From the NCBI GenBank assembly GCA_039654915.1, contig CM077599.1:15068501-15132500 (forward strand): a stretch of DNA of 64,000 nt, written 5' to 3'. Positions 50,086 through 60,719 of this stretch are shown piece by piece. The notes below the pieces were generated by a model. The model searched no databases. It was not told the DNA's origin and saw nothing but the letters and a program-made list of their open reading frames with translations. Position 1 is the first letter of the stretch; each line of letters opens with the position of its first letter. Both the position numbers and the translations under genes were made by a program. Source of the stretch: Aquilaria yunnanensis. Taxonomy: Eukaryota; Streptophyta; Magnoliopsida; Malvales; Thymelaeaceae.

Positions 50086-53000
50086 AGACTAAATATAGAC
50101 TTTATAAAATTTGAAGGGTGACAATTGGCCAATCACAAAGCAATAAGCTCAATGTAGCTCCACCCCCAAGGATAGGTTGGGTTGGATTGGCCCAACCTTG
50201 TTTGAATATTAGTTCTAAATCAGTTTCAAATATTAGCTAGGCTCGTAACTAGGGAAATAGAAGAAAATTATTGACTTTCAAATAAAATTGATTTTCAACA
50301 AAAAAAGATGAAATAACAAAAATAAGTCATTTTAGGTTAAATTAACTTAAATTAAAATAAATTTACTCTAAGTATATGTATATGTATCTGTATCTTTGTT
50401 CTGCTGCCTGGCACTTTAATATTTCCCATTTTACTCTTTTTGTTTGACGTGACAAGTTTGGGATCAATTAGGTACAAATAGGTCAATTATTCAAGACTTT
50501 ACTAATTTTCTATAACAATTTTCCAGCAATGGAGTCCATAGAAAATTTACAGTAAGATCATTTAATGAACTTTATGAACTAAATATAAATTTTATAAAAT
50601 TTAAAGGGTGACAATTGCCTCAACCACTGAGCAGTAAGCTCAATATACCTCCACCCCGAGGACAGGCTAGGTTGGGTTGGCCCAAACTTGTTTAAATATT
50701 AGTTCTAAATCAGTTTCAAATATTATTAGTTAGGTTCGTAATTAGGGAACTAGAAGAAAAAGAAAATAGGGCTTTAATAGTCTCATATAAGTGAATGTGA
50801 TGCGGTGTGAGGTTCTGATTAGCTGGCCTGGGTGATATCCTTTTCGTTGGCAACTCGGTGTGGTTTACGTGTACGTTTGGAAAACTAGCGTAATTGAAAA
50901 AATTATCCTTGTGCGGATAATTGATCCCACGATAAATCAAATGTATCAATACTACATATCGTAAATATAAAACATTAAAATATACTAATTAATACACATA
51001 TCGTAAAATAATTTTTTTTATTTTTTTAATTATTTTTCCTAGATAACATAAAAATTTAATGATTATTTTAAACCACCTAAAAACTCAATATAATATTAAA
51101 AAAATATATTATTATTATTAAAATATTATTATTTCTCTTATATCAATAAATTAGTTCCTTATAAGTATTATTTATTTTGCTCTACCTATAACATTTTTTA
51201 TATTTTTTGTATTAAAAAAATATCTTCTATGATATATATTTTATTTATATTAGATAAATTGTGATAAGAAAAATTAGAATACATATAAAACATATAAAAA
51301 AAATATTAAATTTATGTCATCTTAAAATAATATTCTAAAATTTATTTATTTTTTATAAAGACAATACAATATATTACATGATATATGATATAATATACCT
51401 TAAAAATTTAAAATATGGTATACTTAATTGTAATGGTATTTAATACCTTATGGTTTTTTAGCATTTAGCTACTTCCGTTACGTAAAAAGTAAAGGGTTTC
51501 TTTTTGTGAGTGTAGAGATTGGAGTGTATGTAATATATAATATTTTTTTAATTTTATCTATGAAATTAAAATATAAAAAAATATTTTTTGAGTTTTATAG
51601 ACCAAGAGTTTAAATGAAAATCTATTAAATTTTTTTATTCTATGTTATGAGAGTCCAAATAAAGATTAAAAAAAAAAAAAAATTCTTATTTTATGTAGTA
51701 AGAGTTTAAAGTGAATAGTAACGTAAGTTAGATATTGAAAAGTTTTCAAAAAAAAAAATATTTCAATTTTTTGAAACAGTAAAAAAATACATTCTATTAT
51801 TTTTTTGGATGGAGAGAGCATATAATTTCTTACTGCTATTTTAAATATGGGAAATGATAACAAAATTAATAGTTAAAAAATAAATTATACAAGAATATAA
51901 AACTGTTTCCATAAAATATTATGTGCAATAACTAAATAATTTTTCTGTTCCATTTTTTTTTTTTTGCAAGCAAAAACAGGAGCTTTATTAATTGGGGGGG
52001 GGGGGGGGGGGGGGGGGGTGGGTTGGGGGTGACCTAGAGTATGAAAGAACAAAAAGGCCGCAAGCAGATGAGGAACAAGTCATAAATCCACTCTTTCAAA
52101 TTTTCAATCTTCGTCTGCCCATAGAATTATACTTTGCGATGTGCGCGCAATCCACTCTGTTGCATAAAACTGCTGCCGTTTTATTTTTATTTTTATTTTT
52201 TCAAAAAAGGCTTTTAGATTTGTATTTGGCCAGATAAATTTTTTTTTTCAATGGCGCATAAATAAAAATACTACAAAACCCCTTTATTTTTTAGACCGAT
52301 CCATTCTATAAACTTTATGCAGCCGTTAAATACAAATTCTGTAACGTTTAAACAGTACAATTTTTTTAAAAAAAAATTGAACGACAGTTACTGTAACAAA
52401 AAAAGTTAAAATAAATTCAAAAAAAAAAAAGAGCAACATAAAAACGAACGGCATCGGAGAGAGTATGAGTTGAGAGGGTATAAATATAATTAAGAAACTC
52501 ACCAGACACGTGGCCTTGATGATGGTATCGGCATCGTAACTCGGCAGCTCTACGGCGTCTCCGACAACTGACAACATCATGTCCATGAAGTCTTCTTGAT
52601 CGCCTTTTCTTTTCTCGCCGGAAGATGTCTTCTGTTTGTGCTCCTTCAGCCATTGCTGCATCACAACGTCCAAATCTTTCGCCGTCCTCTTCATCGCCCG
52701 CTCGTGGCCTCCGATATCCAGCCACCTCAGAAACGGCACTGCATCCGCCATGGGAAATGCTCCCGTCAGCACGAACAGCTCCCTCAACGCTTCCCTGCTT
52801 CGCCTGTTTGACGCCTCTGCCTCCGCATACCTCTTCCCGATCACCATCTTGAAAACCGTGTTCAGATTCGTCTTCCCGAACCACTCCTTCATCTCCACAA
52901 CCTCGTTTTTGACCCATTTTTCGTACAGTTCTCTGGTGGCCATCCGCATCTCCGACTCTCGGACATGGCGGAGTGTGCTAAGGCGCTGGTTGGAGAGGAC

Positions 53001-53438
53001 CTCGAGGGTGGTGATCTTTCGCATCTCGCGCCAGTAGGGTCCGTAAGGACTGAACCCGAACATGGCATAGTTGTAGCCCATTATCTCGCCGGCGAGCATC
53101 TTAGGCCGGTTGGCGAAGACCCTGTCGTTGGTGGTGAAACACTCTTTCGCGATTTCCCAGTTGCTTACGATCAGAGTTCGGTGGACGCCGAGCTGGATGG
53201 TGAAGATGGGTCCATGATGGTCGGCGAGTTCTCCCAAAATTACATGAGCTGGTTTCGGCACTCCCAGCAGGTGTAGGTGACCGAACAAAGGCCTTGCGCC
53301 TTTTAATTCCGGCACCAGTGGCGCTCTCCTTTGACCGGAGATTTTCCGACGGAGAAAATAGTAGAACAAGATGGAAAGAGGAATGAGAAGCGCAGCAGCA
53401 ATAGCAGCTTCTTTACGGGCGCAGGGTGAAGAATCCAT
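48811..53438 (-). CDS. Cytochrome P450, CYP82 family, two exons
   Basis: Exon 1 is 53438-52503 and exon 2 is 49437-48811, joined GTGTCTG/GTGAGT..TTTGCAG/GTCATA in phase 0 to 520 residues, the normal length. It is an ER-anchored monooxygenase: anchor IAAALLIPLSILFYYFL, hinge RRAPLVPELKGARPLFGHLH, C-helix PYGPYWREMRKITTLEVLSN, I-helix LGGTDTTTVSLTW, K-helix KESLRLYPSAPLSGPHES, PERF-type LPDRFLTTH, heme loop FGSGRRVCPGISFA. HYDVRGQNFELIPFGSG is characteristic of CYP82. Members act in flavonoid, alkaloid, coumarin and homoterpene pathways, so the substrate cannot be assigned. The 3.07-kb intron (49438-52502) carries an internal duplication, a dispersed AT-rich repeat, a retroposed tail and a 25-base G run. 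Exon 2 has a tandem paralogue at 62758. No defect is seen in the coding sequence. Confidence 0.94.
49925..50762. repeat. Intra-intron direct duplication (about 345 bp, two copies)
   Basis: 49925-50275 and 50418-50762 align over their whole length: ACAAGTTTGGGATCAATTAG, AGGGTGACAATTG, and TTAGTTCTAAATCAGTTTC occur in both, in order. The copies differ by many scattered changes, so the event is older than the CYP82 exon duplication or lies in a fast-drifting region. Confidence 0.85.
51000..51460. mobile_element. AT-rich dispersed repeat in the CYP82 intron
   Basis: The part 51190-51455 repeats the interior of the nested element at 25072-25775, including TATATTTTATTTATATT, GATAAGAAAAATTAGAATAC, CTTAAAATAATATTCTAA and a terminal GGTATACTTA...TGGTATTTAA. 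The left border is unclear. Confidence 0.5.
51947..52240 (-). mobile_element. Probable retroposed 3' end with poly(A), next to a 25-base G run
   Basis: Read on the minus strand, a run of about 25 C is followed by AATTAATAAAGCTCCTG, then TTTTTGCTTGC and a run of about 14 A. That is a polyadenylation signal followed at normal distance by an A tail, as at the 3' end of a LINE/SINE-like or processed copy. The coding side (52020-52240) has no recognised protein. Confidence 0.45.
51994..52018 (+). repeat. 25-base G homopolymer
   Basis: An uninterrupted G run, followed by TGGGTTGGGGG, lies in the CYP82 intron (C-rich in the transcript). Such a tract can form a G-quadruplex and is prone to length error, so the true length is uncertain. 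Confidence 0.9.
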
Positions 53439-53532
53439 AGCAGACTTAACAATACTAGCTAGTTCAACTCTAGAGCCAAGTCAAGAGCTGATAATTAAAT
53501 TTACTGACTTTGCAGTGGTTTCGGGAATCGGA

Positions 53533-53547
53533 ATATATATATATAAA
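53533..53547 (-). promoter_or_regulatory. Possible TATA element of the CYP82 gene
   Basis: On the minus strand TTTATATATATATAT lies about 95-110 bases before the ATG at 53438, a suitable distance. Because it is also a TA microsatellite at the edge of a transposon, its role is inferred from position only. Confidence 0.4.
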
Positions 53548-54130
53548 CAAAAATATCAAATTTACCACTAATGTGTGGGGTAGGGAGCAGATGTGTCATT
53601 ACAATTTTTTTTTAGCCCAATCTCTTACAAATATTTTAAAATAGACTGAATATGTCACTGCCGTTTAGAAAAATAACAAAAAATGGTAAAACGAGCAGAT
53701 TTTGAAATCTTGGGGTTATTATGTATTTTTCAAAAAATATCAAGATTTTTGAGATTTTTACCAAAATAATGTCTAATTTCTGCCATTAGCACTTCAGCCT
53801 TGTTATTGTATTTGTCACCAGCAACCCAATCCTATCGTTGCCTTCTCTCTATCTCTATTGTCTAATATCCCCCTTAGCATTATTGAGAGAGAGAGTTTAA
53901 TTATAAAAAGTTTCTGAAGTTTCTTAAAACTTGCATTATCACATTAAAATTTCAAAACTTATTATTTTTAACACTTTTTATTGACTTTTTAACATTTTTC
54001 ATTAGATTTTTAATGGTCAGTGGCCTATTTATTCTTAATTTGAAACATTAGTGAGAGATTAGGAAAAAAAAAACTATAATGACATATCTACTCCCAAGCT
54101 CAAACTTTAGTGGCAAATTTGATATTTTTG
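53548..54130. mobile_element. MITE inserted at the CYP82 core promoter
   Basis: The left arm CAAAAATATCAAATTTACCA and the reversed right arm CAAAAATATCAAATTTGCCA are inverted repeats that continue for about 70 bases (CAGATGTGTCATTACAA versus TAGATATGTCATTATAG). TA-rich sequence flanks both sides (ATATATATATAAA and TCTATATATATA), consistent with insertion into a TA tract. The left end is 110 bases upstream of the CYP82 ATG. Confidence 0.8.
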
Positions 54131-54141
54131 TCTATATATAT

Positions 54142-54173
<32 letters not shown>
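54131..54173 (+). repeat. TA and AG microsatellite
   Basis: TATATATATAGAGAGAGAGA continues as AG repeats, once broken by AAA, to about 54173. Confidence 0.85.
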
Positions 54174-54377
54174 TATTACTAGTTGTAGTAGTCGTGCGTT
54201 GCTGCGACATGCTAATGTTAGCAATAGTATGTTAGAATAGATATTAATGGAGTTTGATATCATATGATAGCTATTAGAGTAGTAACAATCTAAAGCTATG
54301 TAACAACAATAGGTAACAAAGTTGCTTTACATATGCATGCTACTGTTGTAGCAAAAGTGAGTTTAAATTTGTTTACA

Positions 54378-54705
54378 AAATAGGCTGCGTGCTGGTAAGG
54401 GTACTCTATCTACAGATATAGTACAGATTTCAAAATAGTGCTTGTTTTAAACCACTCAGCTAAGTAACCGGCAAGACAGCCACTTTATATGTACACGTAG
54501 CTATTAGCAAAAAAGATTAGACATATCTACAGGATAGCCTATATGATGGCAAATACGCTGTGTGCTGGTAAAGGCACTCTGTCTACAAATATAGTACAGA
54601 TTTCAAAATGGTGATTGTTTTAAACCATCCAGCTAAGCAACCAATAAGACAGCCTATTTCAAAAAGATTAGACCTATTTACAGGATAGCATGTACAATGG
54701 CAAGT
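54378..54705. repeat. Tandem repeat, about 171-bp unit, two copies
   Basis: GCTGCGTGCTGGTAAGGG at 54384 and GCTGTGTGCTGGTAAAGG at 54555 begin two copies. Both continue with ACAGATTTCAAAAT, TTGTTTTAAACCA, and TACAGGATAGC. The second copy has lost about 20 bases after GACAGCC. It sits directly before the GC-rich LTR and may belong to the same element. Confidence 0.8.
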
Positions 54706-55560
54706 GCATTTCACCTACTGATAGCCAAACGCTATCGCCTCTATCTGGCCGAACTCCCTGCCACAAGAATTGCCAGAAGAAGCTGGCGCGACCCAAGAAA
54801 ATGTGTGATCATGCACCTCGGGGATAGCCGAAGAGCTCCGAGCCCGGCACACCAGGAAAACCCGAGGACACTACTTGTCCCCCCCAAGGTTGTGTACCGA
54901 TCGCCTTCGGAAAAGCGGCACCAGACATAGCGAGCCGAACATGATATCTCCGAAGGCGGAACTCCCTGAAACTGGGAACCCCCGAACTGGGTGCGTGTTT
55001 CCCGAAGAGGCACCGTTCGTATCAAAAGACGACCTCGCCCAGGGACCTCGAGAGTACGGCAGGAGCATTTATGGAAGCATTTACGGAAGCCTCTGACACG
55101 TCCTTTCACAGACGTCACAAGCCGCCTCGAAAGGCGCTCTGACACACGGACGCCATCAGAATCACATCATGGCCCATCTCTGCACGTGGCTCAAGGCAAC
55201 CTGCTACCAGCTATCTATCTCCTACGCCCAGAAATTCAGGAACATCCGACCGAACACGTGTCGCGATCTGAACGGGCTAGGCACTCCTATAAATACCAGG
55301 AAATAAATACTTGGCAGGAGGTTGGTTGGCAAAACACTGCTCCCACACTCTGAGAAAATTACCAGGCAAGACTCTTCAGCCCTGCGTATTATCACCTTTG
55401 CCTTTTTCCAGCCACCACTGACTTGGGCGTCGGAGGCTCCCCCCCCGGAAAAACACTCCGGGGACCTCCTAACCCTTTGTTTCTGAGATTTCAGGCACAC
55501 TCCCTTGGGCAGACCACCATCCCGGCGTTCTTCCTCCCAGAAGTCTCTCCATCAGTCATT
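54700..55560 (+). mobile_element. LTR of a Ty3/Gypsy (Tat/Ogre-like) retrotransposon, solo or truncated
   Basis: The stretch is strongly GC-rich against AT-rich flanks. It contains a promoter-like CTCCTATAAATACC at about 55288 and, 150 bases on, GACTTGGGCGTCGGAGGCTC then CGGAAAAACACTCCGGGGAC. The TTGGGCGTCGGAG...CCGGGG pattern is typical of the R/U5 part of plant Gypsy LTRs. No gag-pol was found on either side. Exact ends were not found. Several open frames here are by-products of the GC content. Confidence 0.7.
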
Positions 55561-56559
55561 ATGACTCTAAACGATGAGGCCCATGGCCATCACCTACAAT
55601 ATATAAAGTTCATAAAGAATTTAGTAATTTGCATGAGCATCTGATAAGAGTTTCTAAAACATAAAGACATAGATCAGCATACATGTTGGATTTGTTGCAC
55701 AAAAAGAATTGAAAAACATAATTATATTTCACATGTTCAGTCATATTGATGGCAGTTATCATGGCAATGCCAAGGACAAAGAGCGAAGTGAAAAATTAAC
55801 AACAAAAGACCATATTATCTACCTTTACAGTCAGCCATTTTTTCACTTACAACATAAAATGTTAAAAAATTATCAGAATAGATGATCATTTGATATGATT
55901 AACTTGGTCATCAATTTATTTTGATAAAAATCTTCATCTATGTAATGCAATTATGATTCATAGTGAAGTTTTAGTACACCAAAACACACACAATGAAAAA
56001 GAAGATACCTGCAATACATCTAGTAAGTTTTTCATTTTTGCTTTTGTTTCGTTGATCCTTCAACTGAGTGAATAGCTATTTCTGGTAATGTTGGGCCTGC
56101 TATATATGTTGGATTAATGGTTACTAATACATAGAACAAAGTAATGTGTTCAATTATTAACTGTAGGCATTACCTTCCTCCTTAAGCAGGTGTTTTTGTG
56201 CATGAGCTGTAGGCATTTGTACAGTTTGATGTATTAGTGCAATAATTGAAGTTTGTGGTGCCATTTGATGTGAAATGTTTGCCTGTGGTGTGGTTGTTAT
56301 TGCTGAAGCTAATTGCTACTGCACAAGATTTTTAGACATCTGTTGTTAAGGGGAACTCTGATCATTGTTCATTACTCTGGTTACAATAATGTACTTTTAC
56401 CTGAAATGCTTCTACTGCTGATTGTGACTTGAAATATCTTTGTCTCACCAATTAAACTTATAAATGATGGTGGAAGATTAGTAGGATCGTGGTAGCTTTC
56501 TTGTGTGACTATGTCCTAGCAGCTCATGTGAAGCAAAGATTCACCTTATTTTTGAAAAA
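55561..56559. other. Intergenic, possibly Helitron interior; nothing recognised
   Basis: AT-rich sequence without a recognisable frame. It may be the downstream part of the Helitron that begins to its right, but no 3' terminal hairpin/CTRR end was identified. Confidence 0.4.
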
Positions 56560-59500
56560 CTGTAACGATGGCGGTTAATATAGAATCAATTAGCTGAGAA
56601 CAAAAGTGATACTTGAAGTGACATTGGTTAATATCAAGGCCGATATTGTATTTGTCATGCAGTAGAGCAAAGATTGTCTTGTGCATACCTGAATTTTAGG
56701 CTATCTTTTGGTATTCCGTCATCAGGACATGTGTATTGTCCTCCTTGTTGCCGAAGCTCCCTATTGCTTGTACTTTTTAGCCAAGCTCTATAATACCATT
56801 TGTTTGGGGTTATAATCTATGCTAAAGTTGCTCTACACGTGAATTCTACCCCCTGTAACATGAATTGATCTAAAATTGAATGAAATGAGGATGAATTTGA
56901 ATAATCCTTTTTTGGTCATGTAATGGTTTACCTTGAATTGTCTTGCATTTAACGCAAGCAAGTCTGCAATAGTGATCCTGTTTCTATAATGTTCTTTTTC
57001 TTCATCCATTAATCATCGTTCTTGAATCTTAACAGGTGTTTGTTGAGAAGAAACATTCTGCAATCTGCATAGTTGTCTTTCTTTGTTAAAGACAATTATT
57101 CGTTGTTACAAACACCACTATTTTTGTTGAATACATTTAGAATACAACTAAATAATACATTGACATAAATATAACAATTGTGAAAGGCAATAATGATCAC
57201 TACAAGTAATATAGTTGTCTAAATTTTCATTGAAACATTTTTGTTTCATATGCCTACAAAGACTGTTAATCATTATAGTATTTTTTTCTAGCGAACTTTG
57301 CTTTGTTAATTATTTTTCTGTATGGCAAATTTTTTTCGGCTCTAATGTTACCATAGCTGTACGAGATCCATTATACCCAACATATTTTTTTTCTCAAATA
57401 AGAAAGTAACTTTGTTCCTTGTTGATTGTTTCTTAACTTAAACAACTAATTCATGATCCATGTACCATAAATGATCATCTTGACTTCCTTAATTCCTAAA
57501 AGTTTGCAAGGTTTCCTTGGATAAACTTCTTTGCTGTCATTTTCTATTATGTTCAACAACTTTAACCTATAATAATCAATATATGGAAATAGAATCTGTT
57601 GTTGGTAAGAAGAAGGAGTCTAGCCTTTGCCTTACACATTTTTATGGTTTTATTTCATGTTTTAAAAATAAACTGCTCTCAACTAAATGTGAATTTACAT
57701 ATTTTTTGGTTTTTCTTTTCTCCAACATTCATGTTAGCAAATATTTTTTCAACTTCACAAATTTAGCGTTTTTTTTAGTTTAGAAATCTAGAGGTTTCTA
57801 TGTTACTTAGTTATCCCAATAAAAATAAGAAGACCCTTCTAGTATGTCGATTTGTGCTTTCGTCATTAGTAGCTTAGAATGTTTTACTAATATCGAGCAT
57901 CTTAGATAAACAATGATAGGTTAAATATTCTAGTGCAAAAAGTTATTAAGTGCACCTACACTTTTTTGGTTTAAATGAGTTTAGAATGAGGAGCGAGTTA
58001 GAAGTTAATGAGGGGTAAGAATATATAGACAAAGTGAATATTAGTTAGCCATAAAAAAGTACACATAAGTGACAACTATATCATAATGTTCTCATTAATG
58101 ACATATAAAAAAAGTATGAATTTTTATTGGTTAATGATGGTATATTTTTACTATTTTTCCTGTAATTAATAAATTATTAATTTTCAACAAGAAACACGAA
58201 TACACATAAGCAAAATATTAACCCTTTTTTTTTGGAAATTCAGGTTATTCTTTGTCAAACCTAGCTTAAAGAAATAAAATTATCAATTTCATTATTTTTT
58301 TGGTCTAGTCTGTTAAAATTATGAAATTTAAGAAGTCAAAACAACACGTTATTATTTTTTTTGAAATAGTAAGAAATTTTATTGGTTGGTGGTCCTATAT
58401 TTTTTAGTTTTTTTTACAATTAATAGATTAATATTATTTCCTAGGAAACACAAATAACATAAAAGGAAAAAGGCTTTATGCAATCACTTCTATGGCAAAC
58501 AAAAAAAAATCTTATCTTAATATCTATCATGCATCACTATAGTGTCTTTCAAATCAAATACACCAACAATCTCCTGCATCAGCATTTTAGCCAAATTTTA
58601 TTTGTAATGGAGAACATAACCAAATAACAAAATTTTTACTCTTAAGTATAAACAATTTTCACTCATTGTGGTTCTCACTACATAACAATTCTGAAAGAGT
58701 CTATTTTTTTCATTAAAAGTAATATATTTTCCCATGTTGACTAATTTTTTTGAGTAAAAATAATATCGATTGAAGGATAATATTTTATCTACTTAATAAT
58801 TGCTCAAGTAATTTGAGGCTTATGTTTATTATTGTGAGTAAGAAGAGACTATAGTGTCTTAAATGAACATGTATGATATGCACAAATGGTTTAATATATT
58901 TTAATAATATGGGGAAGATAAATAAGTTCTTGCAAGTTTGAATGGAAACTTGCAAGAATAATTAGGAAGTTATAAGTTATACCTTGCAACATAGCGGTCT
59001 AGGTCAAAGATCTGTGATTGTAGATAGAAATGGGTAGCTGGAGTGCTATGCAGCTGTGGAGAACCAACAAATTTGATAAGATCGTTAGTAAATAGAAAGA
59101 CATTGTTATCCAGCATAATATAGTCATCTTTTAAAATTTAATATGCTTAAACCTTCATTTTTACCAACAGTTGTTGATGTGACAGCAATGATTATGGGCT
59201 GTGCCAATCGCTCAAGAGCCTCTTTGTCGAAGGAGATTACATTTGCATGCCAGAGACAACATTCAAGCTCATACTCACTGTAAACAGATAAGAATAGTAT
59301 TTAAAAGTTTGGTTTTGTTTGGAGGTAATATATGTAGATTAATGATTAACTGAAAGGTCACATAAAAAGTGTTCTTTGCATCATTTCTAGTCCAAATCTT
59401 GGTTTTCTATCAGTCAAATTCATGACTCTTATTAGTTGAGCAACAAAATCTGTGAAATAAAATTCATTGGTTATCAATGTTCACGTAATTTATCACTATC

Positions 59501-60010
59501 TTAATAGAATTATGTTCTTTATTACCTATACGATGTTCGTTTTTGTTGGTTCTCGAATGAAGATCTGCATAACCAGCAAAGTTGAACTTGTTTTTCGGGA
59601 AATCAGTGTCCTTAATTGCCTAGAATTATGTTGCCTTCCCTAGTTCAAGTATTGTTGGGTGGGAGAGTACTTTTTGTTGCCATCTATGATCTTTTCATAT
59701 GTAGTGCGATATTCTGTATGGATTACTAACTTTTATTTGTTGATCAAAATAGTCCTTGTCTGAATATTTCATCCACCCTTGAATAGTTGTGCCCTATAGC
59801 ATATTAATGTATTAGACAAATGGATCATACTTATATAAAATATACTTTGGTGTATTCAAATACTGACCTGTTTGTCAACCAAGAGGCAATTATATAAAAT
59901 ATTAACTAAATCTCCCGTTCTATAGTGTGTCTATTTACGACAAACCCGAACTTCTATCACACTGTCATGGTCACCTAGCATTAGGTTTATTAGCATTTGG
60001 ACTTCCATCC
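56560..60010 (-). pseudogene. Decayed RPA1-like gene of a Helitron
   Basis: Scattered minus-strand frames resemble replication protein A large-subunit pieces, in the right order. An N-terminal OB-fold trace lies at about 59690-59830 (GTTIQGWMKYSDKDYFDQQI). A central one lies at about 59180-59270 (WHANVISFDKEALERLAQPI then IAVTSTT), followed at 58980-59070 by GSPQLHSTPATHFYLQSQIF. The zinc-containing C-terminal region is at about 56580-56830 (WYYRAW...GGQYTCPDDG). Plant Helitrons often carry such RPA-like single-strand-binding genes. Stops and lost splice sites make it non-functional. Assignment rests on short motif matches. A direct repeat of about 110 bases (58110 and 58365) lies in the gap. 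Confidence 0.55.
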
Positions 60011-60719
60011 TATAAGAAAAATGCAAGAAAATAAGGTTAGTAAGTGTTTTTTCAAGTATAATCGAAAGTACCTTCGATTAAGTTATCTTATATAGTAAGC
60101 AAAATTAGAAAACAGTGGAGTAACCAATAGAATGTAAATCCAATAAATCATACCGAGGAAAAGAACATAATAAACAAAGAGAAAATAAGAAATATCCAGC
60201 AAAAACAAATAAACACAATCATAACAAAAAAGGCAAAAAAAGGCCTAGCATGGGAAAGATCGAACATAAGAAACAACAGCAGCCGGTAATTTTTCACAAT
60301 TGTAATGGTGGAAAATACATAAGAAAGAAAAAAAAATTTATAATTCAAAAAAATGATCATATCTTGCACTCAAGGCCACTAATTTGTGTCTGAAACTGTA
60401 CAGCAAAAAGGACAATAGTTGGCTTGGAATCATTCTAATTCCTCAAACCATTGATTATTATGTTATATTTGAAATTATAAAAGTCCATATTTAACTTTCT
60501 AGCTAACCATATCTCCGCATACAAACTGAAAAATAAAAATAGGGAAAAAACCTCACTCAAAATAAAATAAGAACAAAATTACAAATTAGAAAAAATCTCA
60601 CTTAAAACATAACATGGTATGGCAAAATTCACGCATTGGTAAAGTTGATAGCTGAGAAATATAGTTATGTTGAAATATGTTATATGTGACAAAAAGGAAC
60701 ATAGTTATTCAATAACTTG

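Noticed and set aside
54741..55145. Several long frames on both strands
   Set aside because: They fall within the GC-rich LTR, where stop codons are rare; none resembles gag, pol or a host protein.
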